From Micromonospora sp. NBC_01813 (GTDB lineage Bacteria > Actinomycetota > Actinomycetes > Mycobacteriales > Micromonosporaceae), in assembly GCF_035917335.1 (NCBI RefSeq), contig NZ_CP109067.1, positions 1,490,501 to 1,554,500 of the forward strand: DNA of 64,000 nucleotides. Reading direction: 5' to 3'. Both the position numbers and the translations under genes were made by a program. The notes beneath the pieces were generated by a model, which searched no databases, had not been told where the DNA came from, and worked only from the letters and a program-made list of their open reading frames with translations. Shown here piece after piece: positions 55,566 through 63,499 of this stretch. Each line of letters starts with the position of its first letter. Position 1 is the first letter of the stretch.

Positions 55566-57298
55566 CGCACCCCAACCGGCGGCCCGCCGACGAACCCGCC
55601 CGCACCCAGCGGATTACGCACCGGCACATACACATCACCCGCGCCCGTCAACCTCATCCGCACCAACGCCTTGTGCGCCACCATCGGCGCCGTCCACGCC
55701 GCATGATCCGCCGCCACCGCACCGGCACAACCCGGCACCCCCCGCAGACCCTCATACGTCTCATCCACCACCGCCCGCACCACCCGCCACGCCGCCGCCT
55801 CATCCACCCCGTGCGACGACACCAACCCCAACACCACCTCACCCAGATGCGCCTGCAACGCCGTATACCCCAACTTCGCCCGCATCACCGCCGCATCATC
55901 GGTGCCCACCACCGAACCCTGCGCCAACCCCACCGACACCCCCGCCGCCGCCAACCGCGGCACCAACACCCGCAACCCCGCGAAATCCCGCACCACCAGC
56001 CGGAACGGCAACCCATCGCGGAACGTCGGCAGGCAGTTCTGCAGATGCGCCTCCAACGCCACCCCGAACCGCGTCGCCAACCGCAGCAACGGCGGCAACA
56101 CCACCCGCGCGTACGCGTCCACGAACCCCAACGCCGCCGCCGACCCGTCGGCCACACCCCGAGCCCGCGCGAAATCCGCCACCCGGCCCGCCAACTCCCG
56201 CCCCGTCACCAACGCCACCCCCGGCACCGCCACCTCACCGGCCACCAACCGTCCCGCCAAACCGTCCCGCACGATCACCGACATGTCCCGCCCCGACCCC
56301 ACCGTCACCGCCGCCCCGGCCACCTCCGGCAACAACACCAACCGCGTCGCCGCCACCTCGTCACCGGCCACCAACGACGCCAACACCCGCGACAACACCG
56401 GGCCGTTACGGGTACTCGCCACCGAAATCGTCCGCCGCGTCGACGTCACCTGAATATCCACCGACACCTTCAGATACCGCCGCCGCCCATCCGCCCCCGG
56501 CGGCAACAACACCGTGCGGACCGCCGCCGTCGGCACCGCCGGCACCACCCCTGGCAGCAACCGCACCACCCCCGCATCGATCAGATCCGCGTACCGCCGA
56601 GCCACCACCTCCCGCTGCCACACATGCACCGGCTGCACCACCCACCCCGGCCCCACCACCGGAACCTGCGGATACCACCGCCCCAACTCCGCCGCCACAT
56701 CGTCACCGACATGCACATCCCGGCGCACCGCCACGAACCCCACCCCGGTCGCCGGCGACTCCACGTCATGCGCCAACACATCCGCCACCGACCACCCCAA
56801 CCGGGTACGCCCACACGGATGCAGATTGTGACCCGTCACCGCCCGCCGCTCCGCGACCACCGCCCACCCGTCCGGTCCATCCGCCACCACCGGGGGCCCC
56901 GGCCGCGCCACCGCCACCGCCAGATTCACCACCGCGTCGGCCAGCTCACCCGCCAACGCCCACCCCCGCCGGTCGCGCAGCAGCCCCGCCGCGAGCACCG
57001 CCAACGGATCGTCGACAGCACCCTCATCCACCACGAACCGGTCGAACCCGTGCCACCTGCCCCGGCCCCGCCACGACGACCGCGCCCCCGCCACATCCTC
57101 CCGACACAACGCGTCCACCAACCGCACCGCCACCACCCGCGCCGCCCACGGCACCGCCGCCCGGAACCCCGCCACCAACTCCGGCGCCACCCGCCCCAAC
57201 TCCGCCGCCGCCACCGCCACCGCGTCAGCCAACCCCACCGTCCCCCGCGCACACCCGCACGAACGACCAGCAGCCGCCACCACCCCCAACCCGGTCAT
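55562..57298 (-). CDS. IucA/IucC-family NIS siderophore synthetase (second)
   Basis: 578 aa. GHNLHPCGRTRLGWSVADVL, VQPVHVWQREVVARR, STRRTISVASTRNGPVLSRV and ALEAHLQNCLPTF are the adenylation and acceptor motifs; a C-terminal FhuF-like segment follows. It condenses a carboxylate (often citrate) with an amine or alcohol using ATP. ATG 57298 overlaps the upstream stop (ATGA); a longer frame to 57391 is unlikely. Confidence 0.87.
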   Translation of the reverse strand: MTGLGVVAAAGRSCGCARGTVGLADAVAVAAAELGRVAPELVAGFRAAVPWAARVVAVRLVDALCREDVAGARSSWRGRGRWHGFDRFVVDEGAVDDPLAVLAAGLLRDRRGWALAGELADAVVNLAVAVARPGPPVVADGPDGWAVVAERRAVTGHNLHPCGRTRLGWSVADVLAHDVESPATGVGFVAVRRDVHVGDDVAAELGRWYPQVPVVGPGWVVQPVHVWQREVVARRYADLIDAGVVRLLPGVVPAVPTAAVRTVLLPPGADGRRRYLKVSVDIQVTSTRRTISVASTRNGPVLSRVLASLVAGDEVAATRLVLLPEVAGAAVTVGSGRDMSVIVRDGLAGRLVAGEVAVPGVALVTGRELAGRVADFARARGVADGSAAALGFVDAYARVVLPPLLRLATRFGVALEAHLQNCLPTFRDGLPFRLVVRDFAGLRVLVPRLAAAGVSVGLAQGSVVGTDDAAVMRAKLGYTALQAHLGEVVLGLVSSHGVDEAAAWRVVRAVVDETYEGLRGVPGCAGAVAADHAAWTAPMVAHKALVRMRLTGAGDVYVPVRNPLGAGGFVGGPPVGVR

Positions 57299-59046
57299 CC
57301 CAAACCCGCCATCGGGTTCGCCACCCACGCCCACCGCGGCACCAGCGGATCCGCCGACAACCGCATCGACAACGTCGCCTTCACCGGCCACACCTGACCG
57401 AACACCGCCGCCGCCACCTCACCACGCACCACCACCGGCAACCCCGCCACCACCTCCCGCGCCACCTGCGCCACCCGCGACCACAACCGCTCCGGCTCCA
57501 CCCCGAACTCCCGCGCCAACACCGCCAACGGCTCACCCAACGCCGTCCCCACCGATGCCAACGCCGTCACCGCCACCTCCGCCGAATCCCCAACCGCCAC
57601 ATCACCATGCACCGGCGGCACCACCACCCCCGCCGCCGCCAACCGATCCACATCCAACCGCACACCCCCCACGTCCCGATACCACATCCCCACCAACCGC
57701 ACCCCCCGCCACACCAACACCACGTTCTGCCCATGCGCCTCCAACCCCACACCCAACCCCAACGCCCCCAGCACCGGCCCCAACAACACCCGCGCCAACT
57801 CACCCGCGAACACCACCGGATCACCGCCGTAACCCGCCCGCACCAACCCCGCCACCACCGACGGCCCACCCGGCACCCCCACCGGCGCCGCCAACGCCGC
57901 CACCGGCATCACCTGCACCCCCGCCGCCACCCGCGGCACCCGACGACGCACCACCGCCAACGACCGACACGGCACCCCGTCCACCACCACCGCACCCGCC
58001 GCCACCTCACGCAACACCCGCAACCCCGGCAGCCGCCGGGCCAACCCCACCAGCAGACCCGTCACCACCGGACCGTTGCGCACCGCCGCCGCCGACACCG
58101 TCCGCACCGCACTGGTCATCTGCACATCAACCGCCGTCTTCCACTGCCACGACCCATCCGCCACCGGCACCACCGTCCGCAACGACAACAACGGCCGCGC
58201 CCGCACCACCCGACCAGTGCGCCGCAACCACCCGTACGACCCCAACACGTGCTCCCGCTGCCACGGATGCACCGGCAACACCGGCGGCAACCCCGCCCCC
58301 GAACTCACCCACCGACCCGCCGGCACCGCCACCAACTCCAACTCCACCACCGGCCCATGCTCCGGCCCATACCGCAACACCTCCAGCGTCGACATCCCCA
58401 CCCGGGTCCGACACCCCGGATGCACCGGATGCCCATCCACCACCACCTGCTCCCACGCCACCGCCGACCGCACCAACCCGTCACCAGAACCGGACCCCCG
58501 CGCCACAGCCACCGCCCGCGCACCCCGCGCCAACGCCATGTTCGCCACACTGTTCGCCACCTCACCCGCCACCACACCACCACCGGCCAACCCCAACAAC
58601 GACACCAACTCCGCCGGATCCGCCACCGCCCGCCCCGCCACCGACACCCGCAACCCCGAATCCACCCCGGCGAACAACTCCGCACCGTCCGCCGGCCCCC
58701 GAACCTGCCGGCCATCGGCCAGCACCAGCACCAACTCCCCGCCGACCACCCGCCGACCCACCACCTGCGGCACCGGCTCCCGACCCAACGCACCCCACAA
58801 CCGGGCCAGCACCGCCGCCCGCGCCCCCGGCACCGCCGCGCTCACCGCCGGCACCAACTCCGGCCGCCACCGCCGCAACTGCGCCACCGTCGCCGACACG
58901 TCCGGACACCGCACCACCGACACCCCGCCTCCGCTGACCACACCAGCTCCCGACACCACCCCGGCAGGCACCGTCACCGCCCCCGGCGCCGACGCAGCCA
59001 CACCCCCCACCAACCGACCGCCACGAACAGCAGCGACGAACAGCAC
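57295..59046 (-). CDS. IucA/IucC-family NIS siderophore synthetase (first)
   Basis: 583 aa with GHPVHPGCRTRVGMSTLEVL, LPVHPWQREHVLGSYGW, SAVRTVSAAAVRNGPVVTGL and GLEAHGQNVVLVWRG. First gene of the operon. Start GTG 59046 is provisional; GTGs about 40 codons in also have purine-rich leaders. No DtxR/IdeR iron box was seen in the 58 bp to the divergent gene at 59105, and no transporter gene is adjacent. Confidence 0.85.
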   Translation of the reverse strand: MLFVAAVRGGRLVGGVAASAPGAVTVPAGVVSGAGVVSGGGVSVVRCPDVSATVAQLRRWRPELVPAVSAAVPGARAAVLARLWGALGREPVPQVVGRRVVGGELVLVLADGRQVRGPADGAELFAGVDSGLRVSVAGRAVADPAELVSLLGLAGGGVVAGEVANSVANMALARGARAVAVARGSGSGDGLVRSAVAWEQVVVDGHPVHPGCRTRVGMSTLEVLRYGPEHGPVVELELVAVPAGRWVSSGAGLPPVLPVHPWQREHVLGSYGWLRRTGRVVRARPLLSLRTVVPVADGSWQWKTAVDVQMTSAVRTVSAAAVRNGPVVTGLLVGLARRLPGLRVLREVAAGAVVVDGVPCRSLAVVRRRVPRVAAGVQVMPVAALAAPVGVPGGPSVVAGLVRAGYGGDPVVFAGELARVLLGPVLGALGLGVGLEAHGQNVVLVWRGVRLVGMWYRDVGGVRLDVDRLAAAGVVVPPVHGDVAVGDSAEVAVTALASVGTALGEPLAVLAREFGVEPERLWSRVAQVAREVVAGLPVVVRGEVAAAVFGQVWPVKATLSMRLSADPLVPRWAWVANPMAGLG

Positions 59047-59104
59047 AACGCCTTCACCACCATCCCGACACCCTTACACAACCCGCACCCCGTAGGGTGC
59101 TCCC

Positions 59105-59903
59105 GTGCGCATGGCCACCTTCAACGTGCTGCACGGGCGCTCACCGCGCGACGGCCGCGTCGACGCCGACCGGCTCACCACCGCGATCCGCCACCTCGAC
59201 ACCGACCTGCTCGCCCTGCAGGAAGTCGACCACGCCCAACCACGCTCCAACCACCTCGACCTCACCGCGCTCGCCGCCGCCGCACTCGACGCACCCACCC
59301 ACCCACCGCTTCGCCGCCGCACTCGTCGGCACCCCCGGTGACACCTTCCGCGTCCCCCGCCACGACCACGACGGCCACCACGAACCCTGCTACGGCATCA
59401 GCCTGATCAGCCGGCACCCCGCCACGCACTGGCAGGTCAACCGGCTCGACCCGGCCCCCGTACGCTCACCCGTCATCGTCGCCGACCCCACCCCCCGGCT
59501 GCTGCTGCTCCGCGACGAACCCCGCGTCCTGCTCACCGCCGTCCTGGCCACCCCGCACGGCCCGGTCACCGCCGCCGCCACCCACCTGTCCTTCGTCCCC
59601 GGCTGGAACCTGCGTCAACTCCGGGCCGCCATCCGCATCCTGCGGACCCTCCCGCCACCGAGGCTGCTCCTCGGCGACCTGAACATGCCCGCCGGCCTCG
59701 CCGCCGCAGCCACCGGCTGGCGGCCGCTGGGCCGCCGCGCCACCTACCCGGCGCCCCGACCCCGCGTCCAGCTCGACCACATCCTGCTCGACCCGCGCGG
59801 CGCGACCGCGGCACTCGCCGCCGTCACCTCGGTCGACACCCCGACGCTCGACGTCTCCGACCACCGCCCCCTGGTCGTCACCGTCGCGGCGCGGACCCGG
59901 TGA
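59105..59903 (+). pseudogene. Endonuclease/exonuclease/phosphatase-family gene, frameshifted at a CACC repeat
   Basis: The N-terminal part from GTG 59105 (MRMATFNVLHGRSPRDGRVD ... DLLALQEVDHAQPRSNHLDL) and the rest (HRFAAALVGTPGDTFRV ... LLLGDLNMPAG ... LDVSDHRPLVV, to 59903) are in different frames, meeting at 59292-59307. The EEP motifs NVLHG, QEVD, GDLNMP and SDHRPL are spread over both. Removing one CACC unit joins them as ALDAPTHRFAAALVG, a 265-aa protein. So the gene is broken as sequenced, phase variable, or affected by a sequencing error. Confidence 0.82.
59292..59307. repeat. CACC tetranucleotide repeat, four copies
   Basis: Four perfect tandem CACC units at the frameshift point of the EEP-family gene; loss of one unit restores the frame. 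Confidence 0.9.
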
Positions 59904-60897
59904 CCCCGTCGACGACCTGCTGCAACGACCGGTTCGACCGGTTGGCGCGGACCGCCGCCCGTTGCTGGTCGGCCGTCACCTCGATGTAGTTCTGGCTCGC
60001 CGCCAGGCTCGCGTGCCCCAGCAGCCGCATGATCTCGGCCGCGTGCGCCCCGTCCTCGGCCAGCCGGGTGGCGAACGTGTGACGCAACGCGTGCAGTTGA
60101 GCACCACGCGGCACCCGTTCGGTGACGCCGGCCCGCCGGAAACAGGCCCGTACCAGGTACTGCAGGCCACCGCGGCGCAGACCGTCGCCGCGCCGGTCGA
60201 CCAGCAGGGTCGTGTCGGATCGCACCGACCGGTCGCCGAACCGTACCCGCCGGCTGTCGAGGTAGCCGTCGATCACGGCGTCCAGCGCCGGTTCGATCGG
60301 CACCGTCCGCAGCCGTCCGCCCTTGCCGGCCACCTCCAGACGCCGCTCACCATGACGACCGGCGATCGAACCGACCCGCAACTCGAGCATCTCGCCGAGT
60401 CGTAGTCCGGCGCACAACGCGAGCGCCACGACGGCGAGATCCCGCTCCGGCCAGGGGTCACGCTGGCGTTCGTCGCGACGGGCGGCGCCAGCGAGCACCA
60501 ACTCGGGGGTCTGCTCGCCGCGTAGTGGCTTCGGCAGCGGCAGGGGAGCCCTGGGACGACCCACCGCAGGCATCGGGTTACCGGCGGCTGCACCCTCGGC
60601 GACCAGGAAGTTGAAGAACGAGTTCCAGGTCGACCAGGCCCGGTGCACCGAGGCGGGGGAGCGAGGCGAGGCGAAGCGCGCGAACGCCGCCCGCAGCTGC
60701 CGCTGCCCGATGGTGGACAGTGCGATCTCCGCCCAGGCGGGGGGAGTGGGGTCGATCGCGTCGCCGATCAGTCGCAGCACGGCGACGAGGTCCCGGCGGT
60801 ACGCCTGCAGGGTGTGGGGGGAGGGTTTGCGGGTGGTCCGGTCGGCGAGGAAGCCTTCGACCGCCTCGCCAGCCAAAATAACTCCATTGTGGTGCAT
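59878..60897 (-). CDS. Tyrosine site-specific recombinase (XerC/D-like)
   Basis: 339 aa. A SAM-like N-terminal domain (KPSPHTLQAYRRDLVAVLRL) precedes the catalytic domain with Arg166 (CAGLRLGE), Lys192 (AGKGGRL), His269 and Arg272 (LHALRHTFATRL), His295 (LLGHASL) and Tyr304 (ASQNYIEV): all catalytic residues are present. ATG 60897 is inside a 28-bp palindrome (60889-60916) and lacks a ribosome site, so translation may be leaderless or recombinase binding may repress it. The frame is open to 61152, but this start matches the family length. It overlaps the EEP gene's end by 26 bp. Confidence 0.88.
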   Translation of the reverse strand: MHHNGVILAGEAVEGFLADRTTRKPSPHTLQAYRRDLVAVLRLIGDAIDPTPPAWAEIALSTIGQRQLRAAFARFASPRSPASVHRAWSTWNSFFNFLVAEGAAAGNPMPAVGRPRAPLPLPKPLRGEQTPELVLAGAARRDERQRDPWPERDLAVVALALCAGLRLGEMLELRVGSIAGRHGERRLEVAGKGGRLRTVPIEPALDAVIDGYLDSRRVRFGDRSVRSDTTLLVDRRGDGLRRGGLQYLVRACFRRAGVTERVPRGAQLHALRHTFATRLAEDGAHAAEIMRLLGHASLAASQNYIEVTADQQRAAVRANRSNRSLQQVVDGVTGSAPRR

Positions 60898-60916
60898 AAG
60901 GGATATTATGCACCAC
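60889..60916. other. 11-6-11 palindrome, candidate recombinase site
   Basis: GTGGTGCATAA (60889-60899), spacer GGGATA (60900-60905) and TTATGCACCAC (60906-60916). The 11-bp arms are perfect inverted repeats with a 6-bp centre, the geometry of Xer core sites. It covers the start codon of the adjacent recombinase gene. AT-rich in a GC-rich region. Confidence 0.7.
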
Positions 60917-61193
60917 TTTTCGCGATTGGTGTAGGGGGTAGCCGGGCATCCGGGGTCGCGGATACAGATGGCTCGGGCGCAGGGGGGAAGTCGCAGCGAT
61001 CCTTCGGCGCGACGCCCAACAGATCCGGTGACGACGCCGGGCACGGACCCAGCCCGCGTCGACGCGTCCGGCGTCGTCACCGGCCGGCGAATGACATCCG
61101 CGCCGCGTGGCACACCGGCGGACGGGGGCCGTCGGACCACGGCCCGCGCCATCGGCTGCCGAGGCCTCGTCGAGAGGTACCCCCGCCCTCACT
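60917..61193. other. Intergenic region between the recombinase and the dif-like site
   Basis: About 277 bp with no supported gene; the upstream frame of the recombinase is open here but unlikely to be translated. Confidence 0.4.
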
Positions 61194-61221
61194 AGTTGAC
61201 ATAATGTAAATTATCGAATCG
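61194..61221 (-). other. dif-like Xer recombination site
   Basis: On the minus strand it reads CGATTCGATAA, TTTACA, TTATGTCAACT: an 11-6-11 site whose second arm (TTATGTCAA) matches the XerD arm of actinobacterial and E. coli dif (TTATGTTAAAT). It is AT-rich in its surroundings and about 300 bp upstream of the recombinase start. If it is the chromosomal dif, this window lies at the replication terminus. Confidence 0.7.
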
Positions 61222-61256
61222 CGTTCGGGATGGCCGGGGAGTCGTACCATCGACCT

Positions 61257-61748
61257 ATGCGAACGTCCCGGGCACTGTCGGTCGCCGTCGCCGTCGCGCT
61301 GCTCGGTGGCTGCACGGCCCGCGCGAGCACGGCCGACTATCCCTGGTACGCCGACGCGGCCGCGCTCTACGCCGCCGCCGACCTGGTGATCATCGGCACG
61401 CCGGACGACGGCGAACGCCGCGACGTCGCACTGTCGGAGTCCGGCGAACGACTACCCCACCACGTGTACACCGTCACCGTCACCCGGGTGTTCAAAGGCG
61501 ACAGTGCGCCGGGTGCGTCGGTACTGGTCAAACAGACGGTGGACGACGCCGCGGCTGATGACACCGGGCTGGCCGGCGACGAGCCGGCACTGATGTTCCT
61601 CGAGGTCTACGACGAGGTGCCGGCGTCGTTGCTCAGCCCGACCCAGGGCTGGTACCGGATCGACGCCGCCGGTGAGCCGGTGGCGGTAGCGGACAATCCG
61701 GTGCCGGTGACGCTGGCGCAGCTCGTCCGGCTCGCCGAGCGGCGTTGA
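61257..61748 (+). CDS. Lipoprotein of unknown function
   Basis: 163 aa with a signal peptide and lipobox (VALLGGC). The mature part YAAADLVIIGTPDDGERR and VYTVTVTRVFKGDSAPGASV resembles small extracytoplasmic beta proteins that carry a VxxVFKG motif. No function known. ATG 61257 is the start just before the signal peptide. Confidence 0.68.
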   Translation: MRTSRALSVAVAVALLGGCTARASTADYPWYADAAALYAAADLVIIGTPDDGERRDVALSESGERLPHHVYTVTVTRVFKGDSAPGASVLVKQTVDDAAADDTGLAGDEPALMFLEVYDEVPASLLSPTQGWYRIDAAGEPVAVADNPVPVTLAQLVRLAERR

Positions 61749-61773
61749 CCGCCGGCAAGGCCCGGGGTGCCGG

Positions 61774-62502
61774 TCACAGCCCGCCAGCGACGCGGATCAC
61801 CGTACCGGTGGTGTAGGAGGCCTCGTCGCTGAGCAGCCAGGCGACGGCTCCGGCGATCTCCGGTGGTTGTCCGGCGCGGCGCAGCGGCACCACCGGCGCG
61901 ACCCGGGCGGGCCGGTCCGGTTCGCCGGACAGGGCGTGGATGTCGGTCCAGACGGTGCCGGGGGCGACGCCGTTGACGCGGATGCCACGGGGGCCGAGTT
62001 CCTTGGCCAGACCGACGGTGAGCGTGTCGGTGGCGGCCTTGACGGCGGCGTAGTGGACGTACTCGCCGGGGCTGCCGAGGGTGGCCGCGGCGGACGACAC
62101 GTTGACGATGGCGCCGCCGCTGGTCATCCGGCGGGCGGCCTGCTGGGCGCAGAGGATGTAGCCGACGAGGTTGACGTCGACGACGGTGCGCAGGTCCTCG
62201 AGGGTGAGGTCGACGAAGGGTCCGATCCGGCTGGTGACGCCGGCGTTGTTGACCAGGCCGGTGAGCGGGCCGAGTTCGGCGGCGGTGTCGAACAGGCTCG
62301 TCACCGTGTCGGGGTCGGTGGTGTCGACGGCGACGGTGACGGCGCGCCGGCCGAGCGCGTGCAGGTCGTCGCGGACGGCCTCGGCGGCGGCGGTGTCGCG
62401 GCGGTAGCCGATGACGATGTCGTGTCCGGCCTGGGCGAGGCGGCGGGCGGTGGCCGCCCCTATCCCCCGGCTACCGCCGGTGATCACGGTGACGGGTGCC
62501 AT
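61774..62502 (-). CDS. Short-chain dehydrogenase/reductase
   Basis: 242 aa, FabG-like. VITGGSRGIGAATARRL binds NADP, NNAG is present, and Ser and Tyr-x-x-x-Lys are in VNVSSAAAT and YVHYAAVKAA. Ends with TGTVIRVAGGL. Substrate unknown. ATG 62502 has GGAGGAG upstream; the longer frame to 63600 is a shadow of the opposite gene. Confidence 0.87.
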   Translation of the reverse strand: MAPVTVITGGSRGIGAATARRLAQAGHDIVIGYRRDTAAAEAVRDDLHALGRRAVTVAVDTTDPDTVTSLFDTAAELGPLTGLVNNAGVTSRIGPFVDLTLEDLRTVVDVNLVGYILCAQQAARRMTSGGAIVNVSSAAATLGSPGEYVHYAAVKAATDTLTVGLAKELGPRGIRVNGVAPGTVWTDIHALSGEPDRPARVAPVVPLRRAGQPPEIAGAVAWLLSDEASYTTGTVIRVAGGL

Positions 62503-62578
62503 GCCTCGGTGCTCCTCCGCGTTGCCGTGGTTCGTGGTGGTGACGTTACCGGCGGCGGTGACGGGCAATAGAGAGGGC

Positions 62579-63415
62579 ATGGCTGGTACGCGGGCGTTGG
62601 TGTTGGGCAGTGGCGGGGTGACCGGGGTGGCCTGGCAGATCGGGGTGTTGTGCGGGCTGGCGCGGGCCGGGGTCGACCTGGGCGACGCCGATCTGGTGGT
62701 GGGCACGTCGGCGGGGGCGGTGGTGGGTGCGCAGCTGCGTTCGGGGGCCGATCTGGCGCGGTTGTACGCGGGGCAGTTGGTGCCGGGTGAGCCGTCGGCG
62801 GACCGGATGGGGCCGGGGGCGGTGTCCCGGGTGTTGTTGGCGGCGGTGGGTAGCCGCGACGGCCGGCGGGCGCGGGCCCGGATCGGCCGGTATGCGGTGG
62901 CGGCCGCGGCCGGGTCGAGGGTGTCGCGGCGGCCGGTGTTCGAGGAGGCGTTGCCGGTGTGGTCGTGGCCGCAGCGGCCGTTGTGGGTGACGGGGGTGGA
63001 CGCCGATTCGGGGGACTTCGTGGTGTTCGACGCGTCGTCGGGGGTTGATCTGGTGGATGCGGTGTCGGCGAGTTGCGCGGTGCCGGGGGTGTGGCCGCCG
63101 GTGGTGATCGGTGCTCGCCGGTTCGTCGACGGTGGGATGCGGTCGGCGGCGAACGTCGATCTGGCGGTGGGGTACGCGGCGGTGGTGGTGTTGGCGCCGA
63201 TCGGTTGGGGTGTGGGGCATCTGCCGTCGGTGTCGCGGCAGGCGGTGGCGTTGGGGTCGGGTGTGGTGGTGGTGTCGCCGGATCGGGCGGCGCGGCGGGT
63301 GATTGGGCGGCGGTTGCTGGATCCGGCGCGCCGGGTGGGTGCGGCGCGGGCCGGTCGGCGGCAGGGGTTGTCGGTGGCTGGCCGGGTGGGTCGGTTGTGG
63401 GGCGGGGTGGGGTGA
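62579..63415 (+). CDS. Patatin-like phospholipase family protein
   Basis: 278 aa. LVLGSGGVTGVAWQIGVLCG gives the oxyanion hole, VVGTSAGAVVGA the nucleophilic serine (GTSAG), and FVDGGMRSAANVDL the catalytic Asp (DGG). It is probably a lipid acyl hydrolase. ATG 62579 follows GAGAGGG. Confidence 0.85.
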   Translation: MAGTRALVLGSGGVTGVAWQIGVLCGLARAGVDLGDADLVVGTSAGAVVGAQLRSGADLARLYAGQLVPGEPSADRMGPGAVSRVLLAAVGSRDGRRARARIGRYAVAAAAGSRVSRRPVFEEALPVWSWPQRPLWVTGVDADSGDFVVFDASSGVDLVDAVSASCAVPGVWPPVVIGARRFVDGGMRSAANVDLAVGYAAVVVLAPIGWGVGHLPSVSRQAVALGSGVVVVSPDRAARRVIGRRLLDPARRVGAARAGRRQGLSVAGRVGRLWGGVG

Positions 63416-63499
63416 TCGGTTGTGGTGGGGTGCGCTCGGTGCTGTCGGCGGGGGCTGGTAGGAAGGCAGGACTCAGACAGGTGTACGGAAAGGGTGCTG

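Noticed and set aside
59047-59104. An iron box between the siderophore operon and the EEP gene
   Set aside because: No sequence close to TTAGGTTAGGCTAACCTAA is present.
55393-59406. A 1,337-codon open frame on the + strand across the siderophore region
   Set aside because: It is antisense to three well-conserved genes, extremely Pro/Thr/Arg/His-rich, and results from the strong C-bias of this strand.
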